64,000 nucleotides of DNA from Lysinibacillus sp. PLM2 (GTDB lineage: Bacteria; Bacillota; Bacilli; Bacillales_A; Planococcaceae). The position numbers were made by a program, and so were the translations under genes. How positions within the stretch are numbered: the stretch's first letter is position 1; each line of letters starts with the position of its first letter. Under the pieces are notes generated by a model, which saw only the letters and a list, made by a program, of their open reading frames with translations, was not told the DNA's origin and made no database searches. The stretch is taken from assembly GCA_023168345.1 (NCBI GenBank), contig AP025689.1, positions 3,740,001-3,804,000 of the forward strand. The letters run 5' to 3'. This document shows, in pieces, positions 17,362 through 25,381 of the stretch.

Positions 17362-19164
17362 TTAATCCTTATATTGAGAAATTATTGGTTCTTTAAGAGT
17401 GCCTAATTTATCTGCAATAAATCGAGTTAATTCCTTATCAATTCTCCACAAAACGGTTCTTCCAATTTTTAAGTACTCATATAATCCTATAGAGGAAATA
17501 TTTTCAGAACTCGTTTCAATAAAATAAAGCTCTACCTTATTTTTTATTTCCTCTTTCAAGTGATTCAACCTTAACTCTCTCTGCTGCCTTTTAACTGTTG
17601 CTATATACTTATTCCCTCCCCAATTGCGTATTGTTTCAGGGGAGACTTTTAGCTTAGTACATACATTCTTAATTGAGATATCCTCATTTATTACAAACAT
17701 ATTATCTACAGTATTCTTCACTAATAAAAACTGTGAGTTATTATTGGGAATATAATCCTTTTTATTCGAGTGATCTTCTTTATTATGCAATTCATTTATA
17801 ACATCAATGTGGTATCTATAGATTAAAAACTCATGGTAACTTTCCCATATGTTCCATTTTCTAATTTCCTTTAATCCTACGTCTTCTATAACTCCATTGA
17901 GAAATTTTTTTAATTTATTTGAATCCATTATAAAATCTTTAGAGAAGGCACACTTAGTAAGTACATTCCTACTTTTGAAATAACATATACACCTTTTTGA
18001 TTTATCAATCGACATTTTTAAATAAGAAGCGAGCTGTTTCATACTAATGTTTGTTGTATTAACAGCAATCAAATCATTATATGCATGTATAAAATATGTT
18101 CGTTCTACAAGCTGCTCATTATAATTAAAGGCATATTCACAACCACATTTAGTACAAAGAAGATAATATTTTAATTCTGTCCCATCATTTTTCTTTTTCT
18201 TACTGGTTCCAGTTTTAACTAAAGAGCCCATTTTTCCAAATGAAGAACACCAAGGAGCCATACATGAAACATTTTCAATTTTCCTTTTAGGTTGAAGTCC
18301 TGTTATAAAAGTATCTGGAATTTCCAAGTCACATAATTGCTCCAAACTAAAATTTCGTTCTTGTAAAATATTCAATACAATACTCATGTGCAAATTTTTT
18401 CGACGTCCATTTGTACCTCTTACATGCTGAAGCAAGGTGGGTAATGAAGTATATTTGTTCAAATTTTTAGTAACTAGATTTCTATCTAACTCTATTTTAA
18501 ATTCATTCAATAAATACAATAACCTAAGTGGAATCTGATCTATATCAATAGATAGAGCATTTTCTCCCAATAAAAACTCCCAAGATTTTATTATATGAGT
18601 ATTTATTTCTACCTCTACATTCTTATCAAGTATAATTTTGCTATTTCTTAAAGCAAAATTACAATGAGGGCATAGACCAATATAATCTACTTCCTTATAA
18701 AATATATCTTTATAGCAATTTTGACACTTATCTAAAAGAAGCCTATTATGTTTCAAACATACATTAACGTCTTCAACTTTCCATAAAACCCTATAGTAAT
18801 TATTTTCTTTTAAACAATCCGGGCAATAATATAACTTTTTTCTAATTAGATCTGTGAAATTTCTCACTCTAGAAAAATTCTCTGTAGTAAATTTCTTTAT
18901 CACTTTAAAAAACGTTTTATTAAGTAAATCCGTTTTATCTAAATTATTTAGCTTTGCAACTTTTCTAATATCAAGAACATTTAATGGATAAAAATCAACT
19001 AAATCTAAATCACTTTTTTGTAGATAATGTGAATTGCTTGTACTAAAACTGGAACAGAATTTTAAAACATCGATACCATTAGCATAAGCTAACCTATTTA
19101 AAAAACTAGATAATAATTCATCCTCATAAGGTCTAACTCTTATTGTTAAGAATTGTGTTTCCAA
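17362..19164 (-). CDS. tniQ: TniQ/TnsD-family target-site selector (first copy)
   Basis: About 600 residues. The N-terminal TniQ domain has RPYEDELLSSFLNRLAYANG and zinc-finger cysteines (YYCPDCLKENN, CLKHNRLLLDKCQNC, GLCPHCNF). Further cysteine pairs (CTKCGCEYAFNY) lie in the middle and helix-turn-helix-like helices (NVCTKLKVSPETIRNWGG) in the C-terminal third. Members recognise a target site and hand it to TnsC. TTG 19164 is preferred because GGAGAGG lies six bases upstream; a second TTG at 19179 would overlap that site. It follows tnsC in the operon and precedes the disrupted second tniQ by only 19 bp. Confidence 0.88.
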   Translation of the reverse strand: METQFLTIRVRPYEDELLSSFLNRLAYANGIDVLKFCSSFSTSNSHYLQKSDLDLVDFYPLNVLDIRKVAKLNNLDKTDLLNKTFFKVIKKFTTENFSRVRNFTDLIRKKLYYCPDCLKENNYYRVLWKVEDVNVCLKHNRLLLDKCQNCYKDIFYKEVDYIGLCPHCNFALRNSKIILDKNVEVEINTHIIKSWEFLLGENALSIDIDQIPLRLLYLLNEFKIELDRNLVTKNLNKYTSLPTLLQHVRGTNGRRKNLHMSIVLNILQERNFSLEQLCDLEIPDTFITGLQPKRKIENVSCMAPWCSSFGKMGSLVKTGTSKKKKNDGTELKYYLLCTKCGCEYAFNYNEQLVERTYFIHAYNDLIAVNTTNISMKQLASYLKMSIDKSKRCICYFKSRNVLTKCAFSKDFIMDSNKLKKFLNGVIEDVGLKEIRKWNIWESYHEFLIYRYHIDVINELHNKEDHSNKKDYIPNNNSQFLLVKNTVDNMFVINEDISIKNVCTKLKVSPETIRNWGGNKYIATVKRQQRELRLNHLKEEIKNKVELYFIETSSENISSIGLYEYLKIGRTVLWRIDKELTRFIADKLGTLKEPIISQYKD

Positions 19165-19229
19165 AAGTAACCTCTCCAAAAGTTTTTAATACAATTATTC
19201 CCTTTTGGTTGAGGTATATACTTCCTTTT

Positions 19230-20129
19230 TTACTTCTCACCTATGTTATCATCAATAAAATCACCCTGTATAATTTTATATGCTTCATCCAGTACATATG
19301 GCGATAATATAGCGTTATTAAAGTCATTGAAGGACTCTTGAAAAACCCCCAACAAATCAAACGCTTCCTGAATAATAGGAACTAAATAACCCACTTTTCC
19401 TTTACTTTGATAATGAAGTATTTGGGGCAGTCCTGTTTTCAAATCTCCTAATCCTATTTTATGGGGAAATTTCAATTGCTCTTCTATTCTATTTAAAAAT
19501 GTACAAAATTCTTCATTACACTCTATAAAACGATCAATGGAGCGTGGGCGATATCTTGACTTATATTGTTCATCTAAAGTTCTTAATTCTGCTGCTTCAG
19601 GTGTGCCCATTAAAACTAATGTAACATTCGTTTTATTAGCCATGTGTTTTATAGCATCCATAGCTGTATTTTTATTAACACCGGATGTTTGTATATTGTT
19701 TATTTCATCTATTATCACCATTTTCACTCTTTGTCTATCAATTAAATGATAAGCACGAACCTTCAAATCATTAGTCTTTGGTACTCCTCCTAAACGAGGA
19801 GAGCCTAATGCATAAATTAATTCATGATAAAATTCTAATAAGGTAAATGGGTGAGGGGTTTCCATATAAATTACTGGTTTAATATCAACTTCTGTCCCGT
19901 CTTCTTCGGTAACGGTATATCCTGGATATCTTTGAATATAGTTCTCCGCCATTATAGTTTTACCAACATTTGATGGTCCTGTAATAAAAAGATGTCTTGT
20001 TTTCCCTATCCTTTTCATGTGAGAATCCATAACTCTATAAATTGATTCAGCATAGGGAAGATCTACATTTAAATTTAGGACTCTATCAGCAAACTCCAAA
20101 AAAGGATTGTTCAACGAATTATTTACCAT
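19230..20129 (-). CDS. tnsC: Tn7-like AAA+ ATPase TnsC
   Basis: A 299-residue AAA+ regulator that would bridge the TniQ-marked target and the TnsA/TnsB transposase. Walker A is GPSNVGKTIMAENY, Walker B VKMVIIDEINN, sensor 1 TLVLMGTPEAA and the arginine-rich box KSRYRPRSIDRF. It is shorter than Tn7 TnsC (about 555 residues) and closer in size to TniB/compact TnsC proteins. The start ATG follows GGGAAGTG and lies 17 bp after tnsB. Confidence 0.92.
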   Translation of the reverse strand: MVNNSLNNPFLEFADRVLNLNVDLPYAESIYRVMDSHMKRIGKTRHLFITGPSNVGKTIMAENYIQRYPGYTVTEEDGTEVDIKPVIYMETPHPFTLLEFYHELIYALGSPRLGGVPKTNDLKVRAYHLIDRQRVKMVIIDEINNIQTSGVNKNTAMDAIKHMANKTNVTLVLMGTPEAAELRTLDEQYKSRYRPRSIDRFIECNEEFCTFLNRIEEQLKFPHKIGLGDLKTGLPQILHYQSKGKVGYLVPIIQEAFDLLGVFQESFNDFNNAILSPYVLDEAYKIIQGDFIDDNIGEK

Positions 20130-20146
20130 TACACTTTTTCACTTCC

Positions 20147-22237
20147 CTAATTTTTATCCGCATTCTCATCAAATATTTTTATTGCATTAGCCATTAGCTG
20201 TTCATAGGTGATTTCATTTTTCCTATTAACTATCTCTTTTTGATTTATATTAGTTACCTCAACTTCCCATTCCATTCGTTCCATTTGTTGTCTTGTTCTT
20301 CTATTCGTTTTATACATTTTTTCAATATCTTTATGAAGAGCTGCTTTTGCTTGAAGGATTTGCTCTCCTGTAGCAATTTTATTCCTTCTTAATTCTCCCT
20401 TGTCTTTTAAATGCTTTAGTAACAATTTAAAAGTATAAGCATTCATTCCTTGTACAGATTCATAAGGTGGAGAAACAATATTAACTCTTACATAATTATC
20501 TTCATTTGGAGGTTTAATATATATGTATGAAATATCATCAATATCATATTTCACAATATACTTAACCTCCCTTTTATCTATTAAGTGAGATAATGAATTC
20601 GATCTATATATACGATTATCAATTCGAATACCATCTCTTGTATAAGGCTTAAATACTGATGGTAATAACGAGACTTTAAACAAATCTTCATCCTCTGGTT
20701 CTATAAAATCAGGTAAACCACTCTTCTTTAGCCCTTCATGAAAACGTGCCATTGGCGAGTTACAATCTATCGGCAGTCCTTCATGCTTCTGAAAATGATA
20801 GATATCCGTTATATACTTAGTTAAAATTTCTTTAACATTCTCAAGGCTCAATAATGCATTTTCTGTTGAATCATATTCACCTTTTTGAAAAATATTACTT
20901 TTAGTTGTACCATGTAGATTGTGTAAAACCTGTGTATTAATTGTGCCAATTAATCTTTCAATAGTTCCTCCATACCGAGGAGTTGCTACTGGTCGAAACC
21001 TAATATGCGACTCTAGCGTTTCATTAACTAAGCGCTCAATCGCTATATTACTAAATTCAGGACCATTATCAAATTGTATACTGTACGGTTTACCAAATAC
21101 TTCCCAATTGTTAAAAGTTCCATATTGTTCTTTTGTATTTTTAAAAAGAACACCCTGTTGAATTGCTTTTCTTACCCTATTTGCAGAAGGGGGTTCAAAT
21201 GAAATATACATACACCAAACCACTCTTGAATATACATCAACTCCTAATGTAATCCACGGCCTTCCCTTAACAACACCATTTTTTTCATCAATAACCTCTA
21301 TATCCATTCGAGTATGATCTATTTCTACTAAATGTAACGGATAAAGAGCTTCATTATTAGCAAATCCACGATTTACTTCTTCATATTTATTTAAAGCCTT
21401 ACTACCAAATCGCATTCTTTCAACTACTTTAGTCGAAATCCGTTCAAATATTTTATACATAGTCTCTGGTTTAATTGGTGGAATCCCATTAATTGAACAT
21501 TTTATATTTATCAACTCTATAATCTTGGCTTTATTTTTACGTTGAAGGGTAAGGTAATCATTTTCAATCACTTCTTTAATTATTGGTATATATACATCAT
21601 TCAGGCGGAGTTGAATTTGATCTAGTATCACCTCTGGATCTTTAGGGTGATTAATTATTAAAGTTTTATTATCACTACGGTATTTATATCCTGTTCCGGC
21701 ATTAGATACTAACCCTTCTTCCCCAAGTCTAGGATTCTCAGTAGCAACTTTGCGATAATTCGATAAATACCTTTTTATTGTCCTCTCGGAAAGAGAATTT
21801 TTTATTGCCAATCTCTCTATTAGTAACTCTTGTTTTAACTTCTCTGGATTTTCATTTTCGTTTAATAAATCTTTATAGTTCTCAAGAAACGCTACAAAAG
21901 AAGGAAAATGATTTTGTTTTAATTTTTCTAGTAATAACAAGGGTTTAATAATAGTTAACCGTTTAGATACTTCCTCTCTTTTCTTTTCATTTAAAGAATC
22001 TAAAACTGAAAAGTAAACACTATTATCATTTTCAATATTTCTTTTTATTGTTCTTACAGTATGAAAAGATGGGTTTGTTATTAGTTCAAAGTAATTAATT
22101 GAGATTGCATCTCCACTTGTATCTTTTCTTTTTAAAGTAATAATAGGTGGGTCAATCGCTAAAATTATATATGTCATACCATAATAAATTACTTCACCAT
22201 TTAATTTTAGTTCACTAGTATTCAAATAACTCACCAT
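20147..22237 (-). CDS. tnsB: Tn7-like DDE transposase TnsB
   Basis: A 696-residue transposase. N-terminal helices include SLSERTIKRYLSNYRKV. The catalytic core shows LVEIDHTRMDIEV (first Asp), SIQFDNGPEFSNIAIERL (second Asp) and YGGTIERLIGTINTQ (Glu). A mu-type beta-barrel (TRDGIRIDNRIYRSNSLSHL) and a basic tail that would contact TnsC follow. It binds the transposon ends and joins the 3' strands. Its start overlaps the end of tnsA by 23 nt. Confidence 0.93.
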   Translation of the reverse strand: MVSYLNTSELKLNGEVIYYGMTYIILAIDPPIITLKRKDTSGDAISINYFELITNPSFHTVRTIKRNIENDNSVYFSVLDSLNEKKREEVSKRLTIIKPLLLLEKLKQNHFPSFVAFLENYKDLLNENENPEKLKQELLIERLAIKNSLSERTIKRYLSNYRKVATENPRLGEEGLVSNAGTGYKYRSDNKTLIINHPKDPEVILDQIQLRLNDVYIPIIKEVIENDYLTLQRKNKAKIIELINIKCSINGIPPIKPETMYKIFERISTKVVERMRFGSKALNKYEEVNRGFANNEALYPLHLVEIDHTRMDIEVIDEKNGVVKGRPWITLGVDVYSRVVWCMYISFEPPSANRVRKAIQQGVLFKNTKEQYGTFNNWEVFGKPYSIQFDNGPEFSNIAIERLVNETLESHIRFRPVATPRYGGTIERLIGTINTQVLHNLHGTTKSNIFQKGEYDSTENALLSLENVKEILTKYITDIYHFQKHEGLPIDCNSPMARFHEGLKKSGLPDFIEPEDEDLFKVSLLPSVFKPYTRDGIRIDNRIYRSNSLSHLIDKREVKYIVKYDIDDISYIYIKPPNEDNYVRVNIVSPPYESVQGMNAYTFKLLLKHLKDKGELRRNKIATGEQILQAKAALHKDIEKMYKTNRRTRQQMERMEWEVEVTNINQKEIVNRKNEITYEQLMANAIKIFDENADKN

Positions 22238-22976
22238 CCAAATTTAGATATGGTAGTAGCTCTTCGTTTAGCTTTTTTAGTCTAACTTCGCTATACTGGT
22301 CAATTTCTTTTGTAATATTGATTTGTAAAAACCCTGTTGCAATAAGATGATAGATAGCAGGTAATATTAGGAGGGGGTTCACTTTAGGAGAGAAACTAGA
22401 AGCAAGTTCGTCTATTGTTACACCCTTCATGTGTTCTACGCGATAAATTATTTCAGGTATCCACTCGTCAAACCTCTTACGTTTACGAATGGCTCCTTGT
22501 AAAAACTTAATATTATATAAAATGTTCTTCGGTAGTTTCTTAGGATAAATAACCTTGTATTCCCACTGTCTTTCGGCCGCATATTTTTGACATGCTTTAT
22601 TTGTAAGGACATGTTTTTTACTTTCCTGTGGTGACTCTTTGATTTGAAATATCGTTGGTTTAAACCCATTACCAAATACTAAGACATCAGGAACGTGAAT
22701 CCAGCTTTTTCTATCCCCTTCTTTTGTAAGAAAAGGCACTTCTATTTCTAATGGTTGTACATAATATCGCTCTACTTCTCTCGCCAATTCTAAGAAAAAG
22801 TAAAATAGACATTCTCCCATCGATTCATACTCAATTGTCCTCTTCATTTTATTGCTGTAAAAAGAACCAGTAATATGATGTATTTTCCAGCTTAATTTAT
22901 TACTAACTTTCCTTTTGGGAAAATACTCCATTTCTTTTTCTCCCCATTGATTATTTTGCATATATTTTTTTGACAT
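22215..22976 (-). CDS. tnsA: Tn7-like endonuclease TnsA
   Basis: A 253-residue restriction-like nuclease that cuts the 5' strands at the transposon ends, giving cut-and-paste transposition together with TnsB. The catalytic triad is visible as Glu in YESMGECLFYFFLE, Asp in HVPDVLVFGNGFKP and QIK in TIFQIKES. The C-terminal winged-helix-like part (IDELASSFSPKVNPLLILPA) contacts TnsB/TnsC in the family. ATG 22976 follows AGGAGGG. As first gene of the tnsABC-tniQ operon it should lie near one end of the element. Confidence 0.92.
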   Translation of the reverse strand: MSKKYMQNNQWGEKEMEYFPKRKVSNKLSWKIHHITGSFYSNKMKRTIEYESMGECLFYFFLELAREVERYYVQPLEIEVPFLTKEGDRKSWIHVPDVLVFGNGFKPTIFQIKESPQESKKHVLTNKACQKYAAERQWEYKVIYPKKLPKNILYNIKFLQGAIRKRKRFDEWIPEIIYRVEHMKGVTIDELASSFSPKVNPLLILPAIYHLIATGFLQINITKEIDQYSEVRLKKLNEELLPYLNLDGELFEY

Positions 22977-23107
22977 TGGACCCTCCTAAATACAAGTACA
23001 TAATAATAATCTAAAAACAATCTAGCTCGCACTTCATTTCATTTGAAAGTATAATTATGTTTATAGATATAAACTAACTAACAGAATATTATAAGTTTAA
23101 CTTTATA

Positions 23108-23127
23108 AATATAACTATAGTTATATT
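23108..23127. promoter_or_regulatory. Palindromic operator candidate between tnsA and the XRE regulator
   Basis: A perfect 20-bp palindrome centred on ATAACTATAGTTAT lies in the divergent promoter region, 44 bp before the regulator start. It is the likely binding site of the XRE protein, allowing it to repress itself and tnsA. Confidence 0.55.
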
Positions 23128-23170
23128 ATAACCAATCTTTAGAAATTTTTTCAATATGGAGAAGAAAATC

Positions 23171-23689
23171 ATGGAAAATATAAATGAGCGTATTAAAAGT
23201 TTGAGAAAGTTACTTAATTTAAATCAGACTTCCTTTGCTAAAGCTATTGGTATTTCACAAGCAGCATTAAGTGATCTAGAAAAAGGGAAATCTAAACCAT
23301 CTATTGAAACTTTAATTTCAATTAGTGATAAATTTAATATCTCTATTGACTGGATTATTAGAGGAAGAAAAACCGGGGAGGAACAAGGGATAGGGAAATT
23401 CCCTATTCATTTTGATAAATTATATAATATAGTAATGGATACGATATGGGAGGAAAAAGATACTCTTACTGCTGAATTTAATATCCCACTAGAGGACATT
23501 CAATTTGCCTTAAGAAGATTTATTATTAGCTTTTATAGATCTGAATCTGAACGGACAATTGACGATAAATATATTATCGCAATGTTAGACCTAATCACTA
23601 CAGAAGATAAAGAATATATTCTTAAACTAGTTCAAGACATCATACTTTTTAAATATAAATCTGAGTTTCAAAAGCCCGATATTAGTTGA
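23171..23689 (+). CDS. XRE-family transcriptional regulator, divergent from the Tn7-like operon
   Basis: 172 residues from ATG 23171, chosen because GGAGAAG lies six bases upstream. The N-terminal HTH_3 domain (about residues 3-60) contains LRKLLNLNQTSFAKAIGISQ and AALSDLEKGKSKPSIETL. The C-terminal ~100 residues form an unrecognised helical domain (DTIWEEKDTLTAEFNIPL). It is transcribed away from tnsA across a palindromic spacer and probably controls the transposition genes. Confidence 0.85.
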   Translation: MENINERIKSLRKLLNLNQTSFAKAIGISQAALSDLEKGKSKPSIETLISISDKFNISIDWIIRGRKTGEEQGIGKFPIHFDKLYNIVMDTIWEEKDTLTAEFNIPLEDIQFALRRFIISFYRSESERTIDDKYIIAMLDLITTEDKEYILKLVQDIILFKYKSEFQKPDIS

Positions 23690-23942
23690 TTTTCTTAAAT
23701 GAGAAGATTTATTTATAACCACTATCGAGTTTTCCAATACTGCAATCCCATTTGAAGAAAAAGAATGAATATGTTGTTGATTGATCTTAGGATTGGCAGT
23801 GGTTTGCATATGCATTTACTCCACCAAATTCCGTATTTTCAAGAAACACACAACTATCGTACGAAGACAACGTCATAACTACAGCATAAATCTCTTTATG
23901 CTCGCGTGTTTCAAACGGTAAGTTAATTTTAAGGAGAGAAAT
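23690..23942. other. Gene-poor stretch next to the Tn7-like module
   Basis: No intact gene. Two short plus-strand open tails (GSGLHMHLLHQIPYFQETHN and, in another frame, QWFAYAFTPPNSVFSRNTQ) look protein-like but have no start and are probably remnants. A hairpin (AGCATAAA / TTTATGCT, 23883-23902) lies ahead of the small peptide gene. One transposon end might fall here, but I saw no TGTCA-type repeats. Confidence 0.35.
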
Positions 23943-24008
23943 ATGATGAAAAGTGAAATCCCAATTATTGTTTGTGCCTACTTAAATGTAGTTGGACACT
24001 GCTGTTAA
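23943..24008 (+). CDS. 21-residue peptide ending in His-Cys-Cys
   Basis: AAGGAG is followed, after GAAAT-type spacing, by ATG ATG and a 21-codon frame ending in YLNVVGHCC and TAA. It contains three cysteines (C11, C20, C21) and a hydrophobic middle (IPIIVCAYLNVV). A strong terminator starts six bases after the stop codon, so it is a complete minimal gene. A cysteine-rich peptide with its own ribosome binding site, leader hairpin and terminator suggests either a cysteine-sensing leader, a metal-binding peptide or a signalling peptide. I cannot choose between them. Confidence 0.55.
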   Translation: MMKSEIPIIVCAYLNVVGHCC

Positions 24009-24013
24009 GTTAC

Positions 24014-24046
24014 AAAAAAGTTGTATACTGCATGTACAACTTTTTT
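24014..24046 (+). terminator. Terminator after the small peptide gene
   Basis: AAAAAAGTTGTA / TACAACTTTTTT forms a perfect 12-bp stem with a 9-base loop and a T-tract on the plus strand. Confidence 0.85.
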
Positions 24047-24143
24047 CCCTTCTTAATTTAAGGACTTAAAAAAATATTCTTTTATGTAGAGTTCATTATC
24101 GAATACGAAAAATCCCCCGTAGTTTAATAGGAGAAGCTAAAGT

Positions 24144-24172
24144 AAAAAAACACCTAATTGGCATTAGGTGTT
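24144..24172 (-). terminator. Terminator of the flavoprotein gene
   Basis: AACACCTAAT / ATTAGGTGTT stem with a 4-base loop, followed on the minus strand by a run of Ts, 115 bp past the flavoprotein stop. Confidence 0.75.
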
Positions 24173-24285
24173 CTCCTGGAATGATGTATCTACTAAAAGA
24201 AAATGTAATACATTGTAATATATGCTATAAGTAAACCGCTTGATAATGATCATAGCCTTGTTTACTTCTAAATTACTTTTCTTTT

Positions 24286-25326
24286 TTAAGAAAGAGTTTT
24301 TAGATGTTCAACAATATACTTAGCATCAAAGCCTACCCCTTGCAAAATCGCAGAACCGCGTCGATATTGCCATGGTAAACCAATGAAATATAGTCCTTTC
24401 ACTTTTGTAATACCTCGTTGATGAGCTATTTCCCCTTCCTCATTAAACACTTCTCTTAACTCTAGCCAAGGGTATTTTAAATCAAAACCTGTAGCCCATA
24501 TAATGTTATCGACCTTTAGAGTAGTTGAATCTTTAAAGGTTATTTCGTTATGTATACCATTCATCACTCTGGGCTTTACGAAAACTTCTTTTCTCTTCAT
24601 TGCATCTTTCAATTCAAAGCCAAAAATAGGATCTCCCTTTTTTTGAATTACTTTTCCTAAAAAGGAATTCGTACTTGCCTTTAATATTCCGAATTGATCT
24701 AACCACCAATACATGCTTTTATTGAAAAACACTAAAGGTAGAAAGGATAACTTTTTGCTAATCGCTAAATATGTTTCCTTTTCTTTTGATAATTCTACTG
24801 CAATTTGAGCTCCACTATTTCCTCCGCCGACTACAAGAACGTTCCCTTCTTTTAACTGAATCGGTTTTTTATATTGTGAAGAATGAAGCTGTTTAATGTC
24901 ACTGGATAATTTCTGTGAAAATGCGGGTATTCTTGGGGTTTGGAATGCTCCAGTTGCTATGATAAGATTTTTAGATTGAAGTATACCTTGATTTGTTTCT
25001 ATGTAAAATATGTCATCCTGATGTTGTACCTTGATTACTTCAGTTTGTAACTGAATGGGTAGGTTAAATTCATTTGCATATTGCTTTAAATAACTAACGA
25101 TTTCATTCTTAGTCGGAAAACCATGTGCATCGCCTTCAAGTGGTAGTCCTGGTAAAGCATCATACATTCTTGGGGTGAATAATACTAAGGAGTCATAACG
25201 GTTAATCCAACTTTCGCCTATTGCCTTTCCTTTATCTAAGATTAAAAATTCATGCTTTAGTTGTTTTAAATAATACCCTACAGATAGACCAGCTTGACCT
25301 GCTCCTATTACTATCGTCTCAATCAC
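24286..25326 (-). CDS. CzcO-like flavin-dependent NAD(P) oxidoreductase
   Basis: A 346-residue class B flavoprotein monooxygenase-like enzyme. The FAD motif is VIGAGQAGLSVGYYLKQ at the N-terminus, the NADPH motif VLVVGGGNSGAQIAVEL mid-protein, and IIWATGFDLKYPWLE and LQGVGFDAKYIVEHL mark the end. The family includes CzcO, found next to cation exporters. Here it lies 55 bp after the cadA stop and is read in the same direction. The reaction is unknown; linkage to metal resistance is by neighbourhood only. Confidence 0.85.
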   Translation of the reverse strand: MIETIVIGAGQAGLSVGYYLKQLKHEFLILDKGKAIGESWINRYDSLVLFTPRMYDALPGLPLEGDAHGFPTKNEIVSYLKQYANEFNLPIQLQTEVIKVQHQDDIFYIETNQGILQSKNLIIATGAFQTPRIPAFSQKLSSDIKQLHSSQYKKPIQLKEGNVLVVGGGNSGAQIAVELSKEKETYLAISKKLSFLPLVFFNKSMYWWLDQFGILKASTNSFLGKVIQKKGDPIFGFELKDAMKRKEVFVKPRVMNGIHNEITFKDSTTLKVDNIIWATGFDLKYPWLELREVFNEEGEIAHQRGITKVKGLYFIGLPWQYRRGSAILQGVGFDAKYIVEHLKTLS

Positions 25327-25381
25327 TCATGTCACACCCTTCATCTTTAAAAATGGCTTTCCAATTTGGAAAGCCATTTCA

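Noticed and set aside
23627-23815. 62-codon minus-strand ORF behind the XRE gene
   Set aside because: Overlaps the end of the regulator gene antisense; composition and lack of a ribosome binding site mark it as a shadow.
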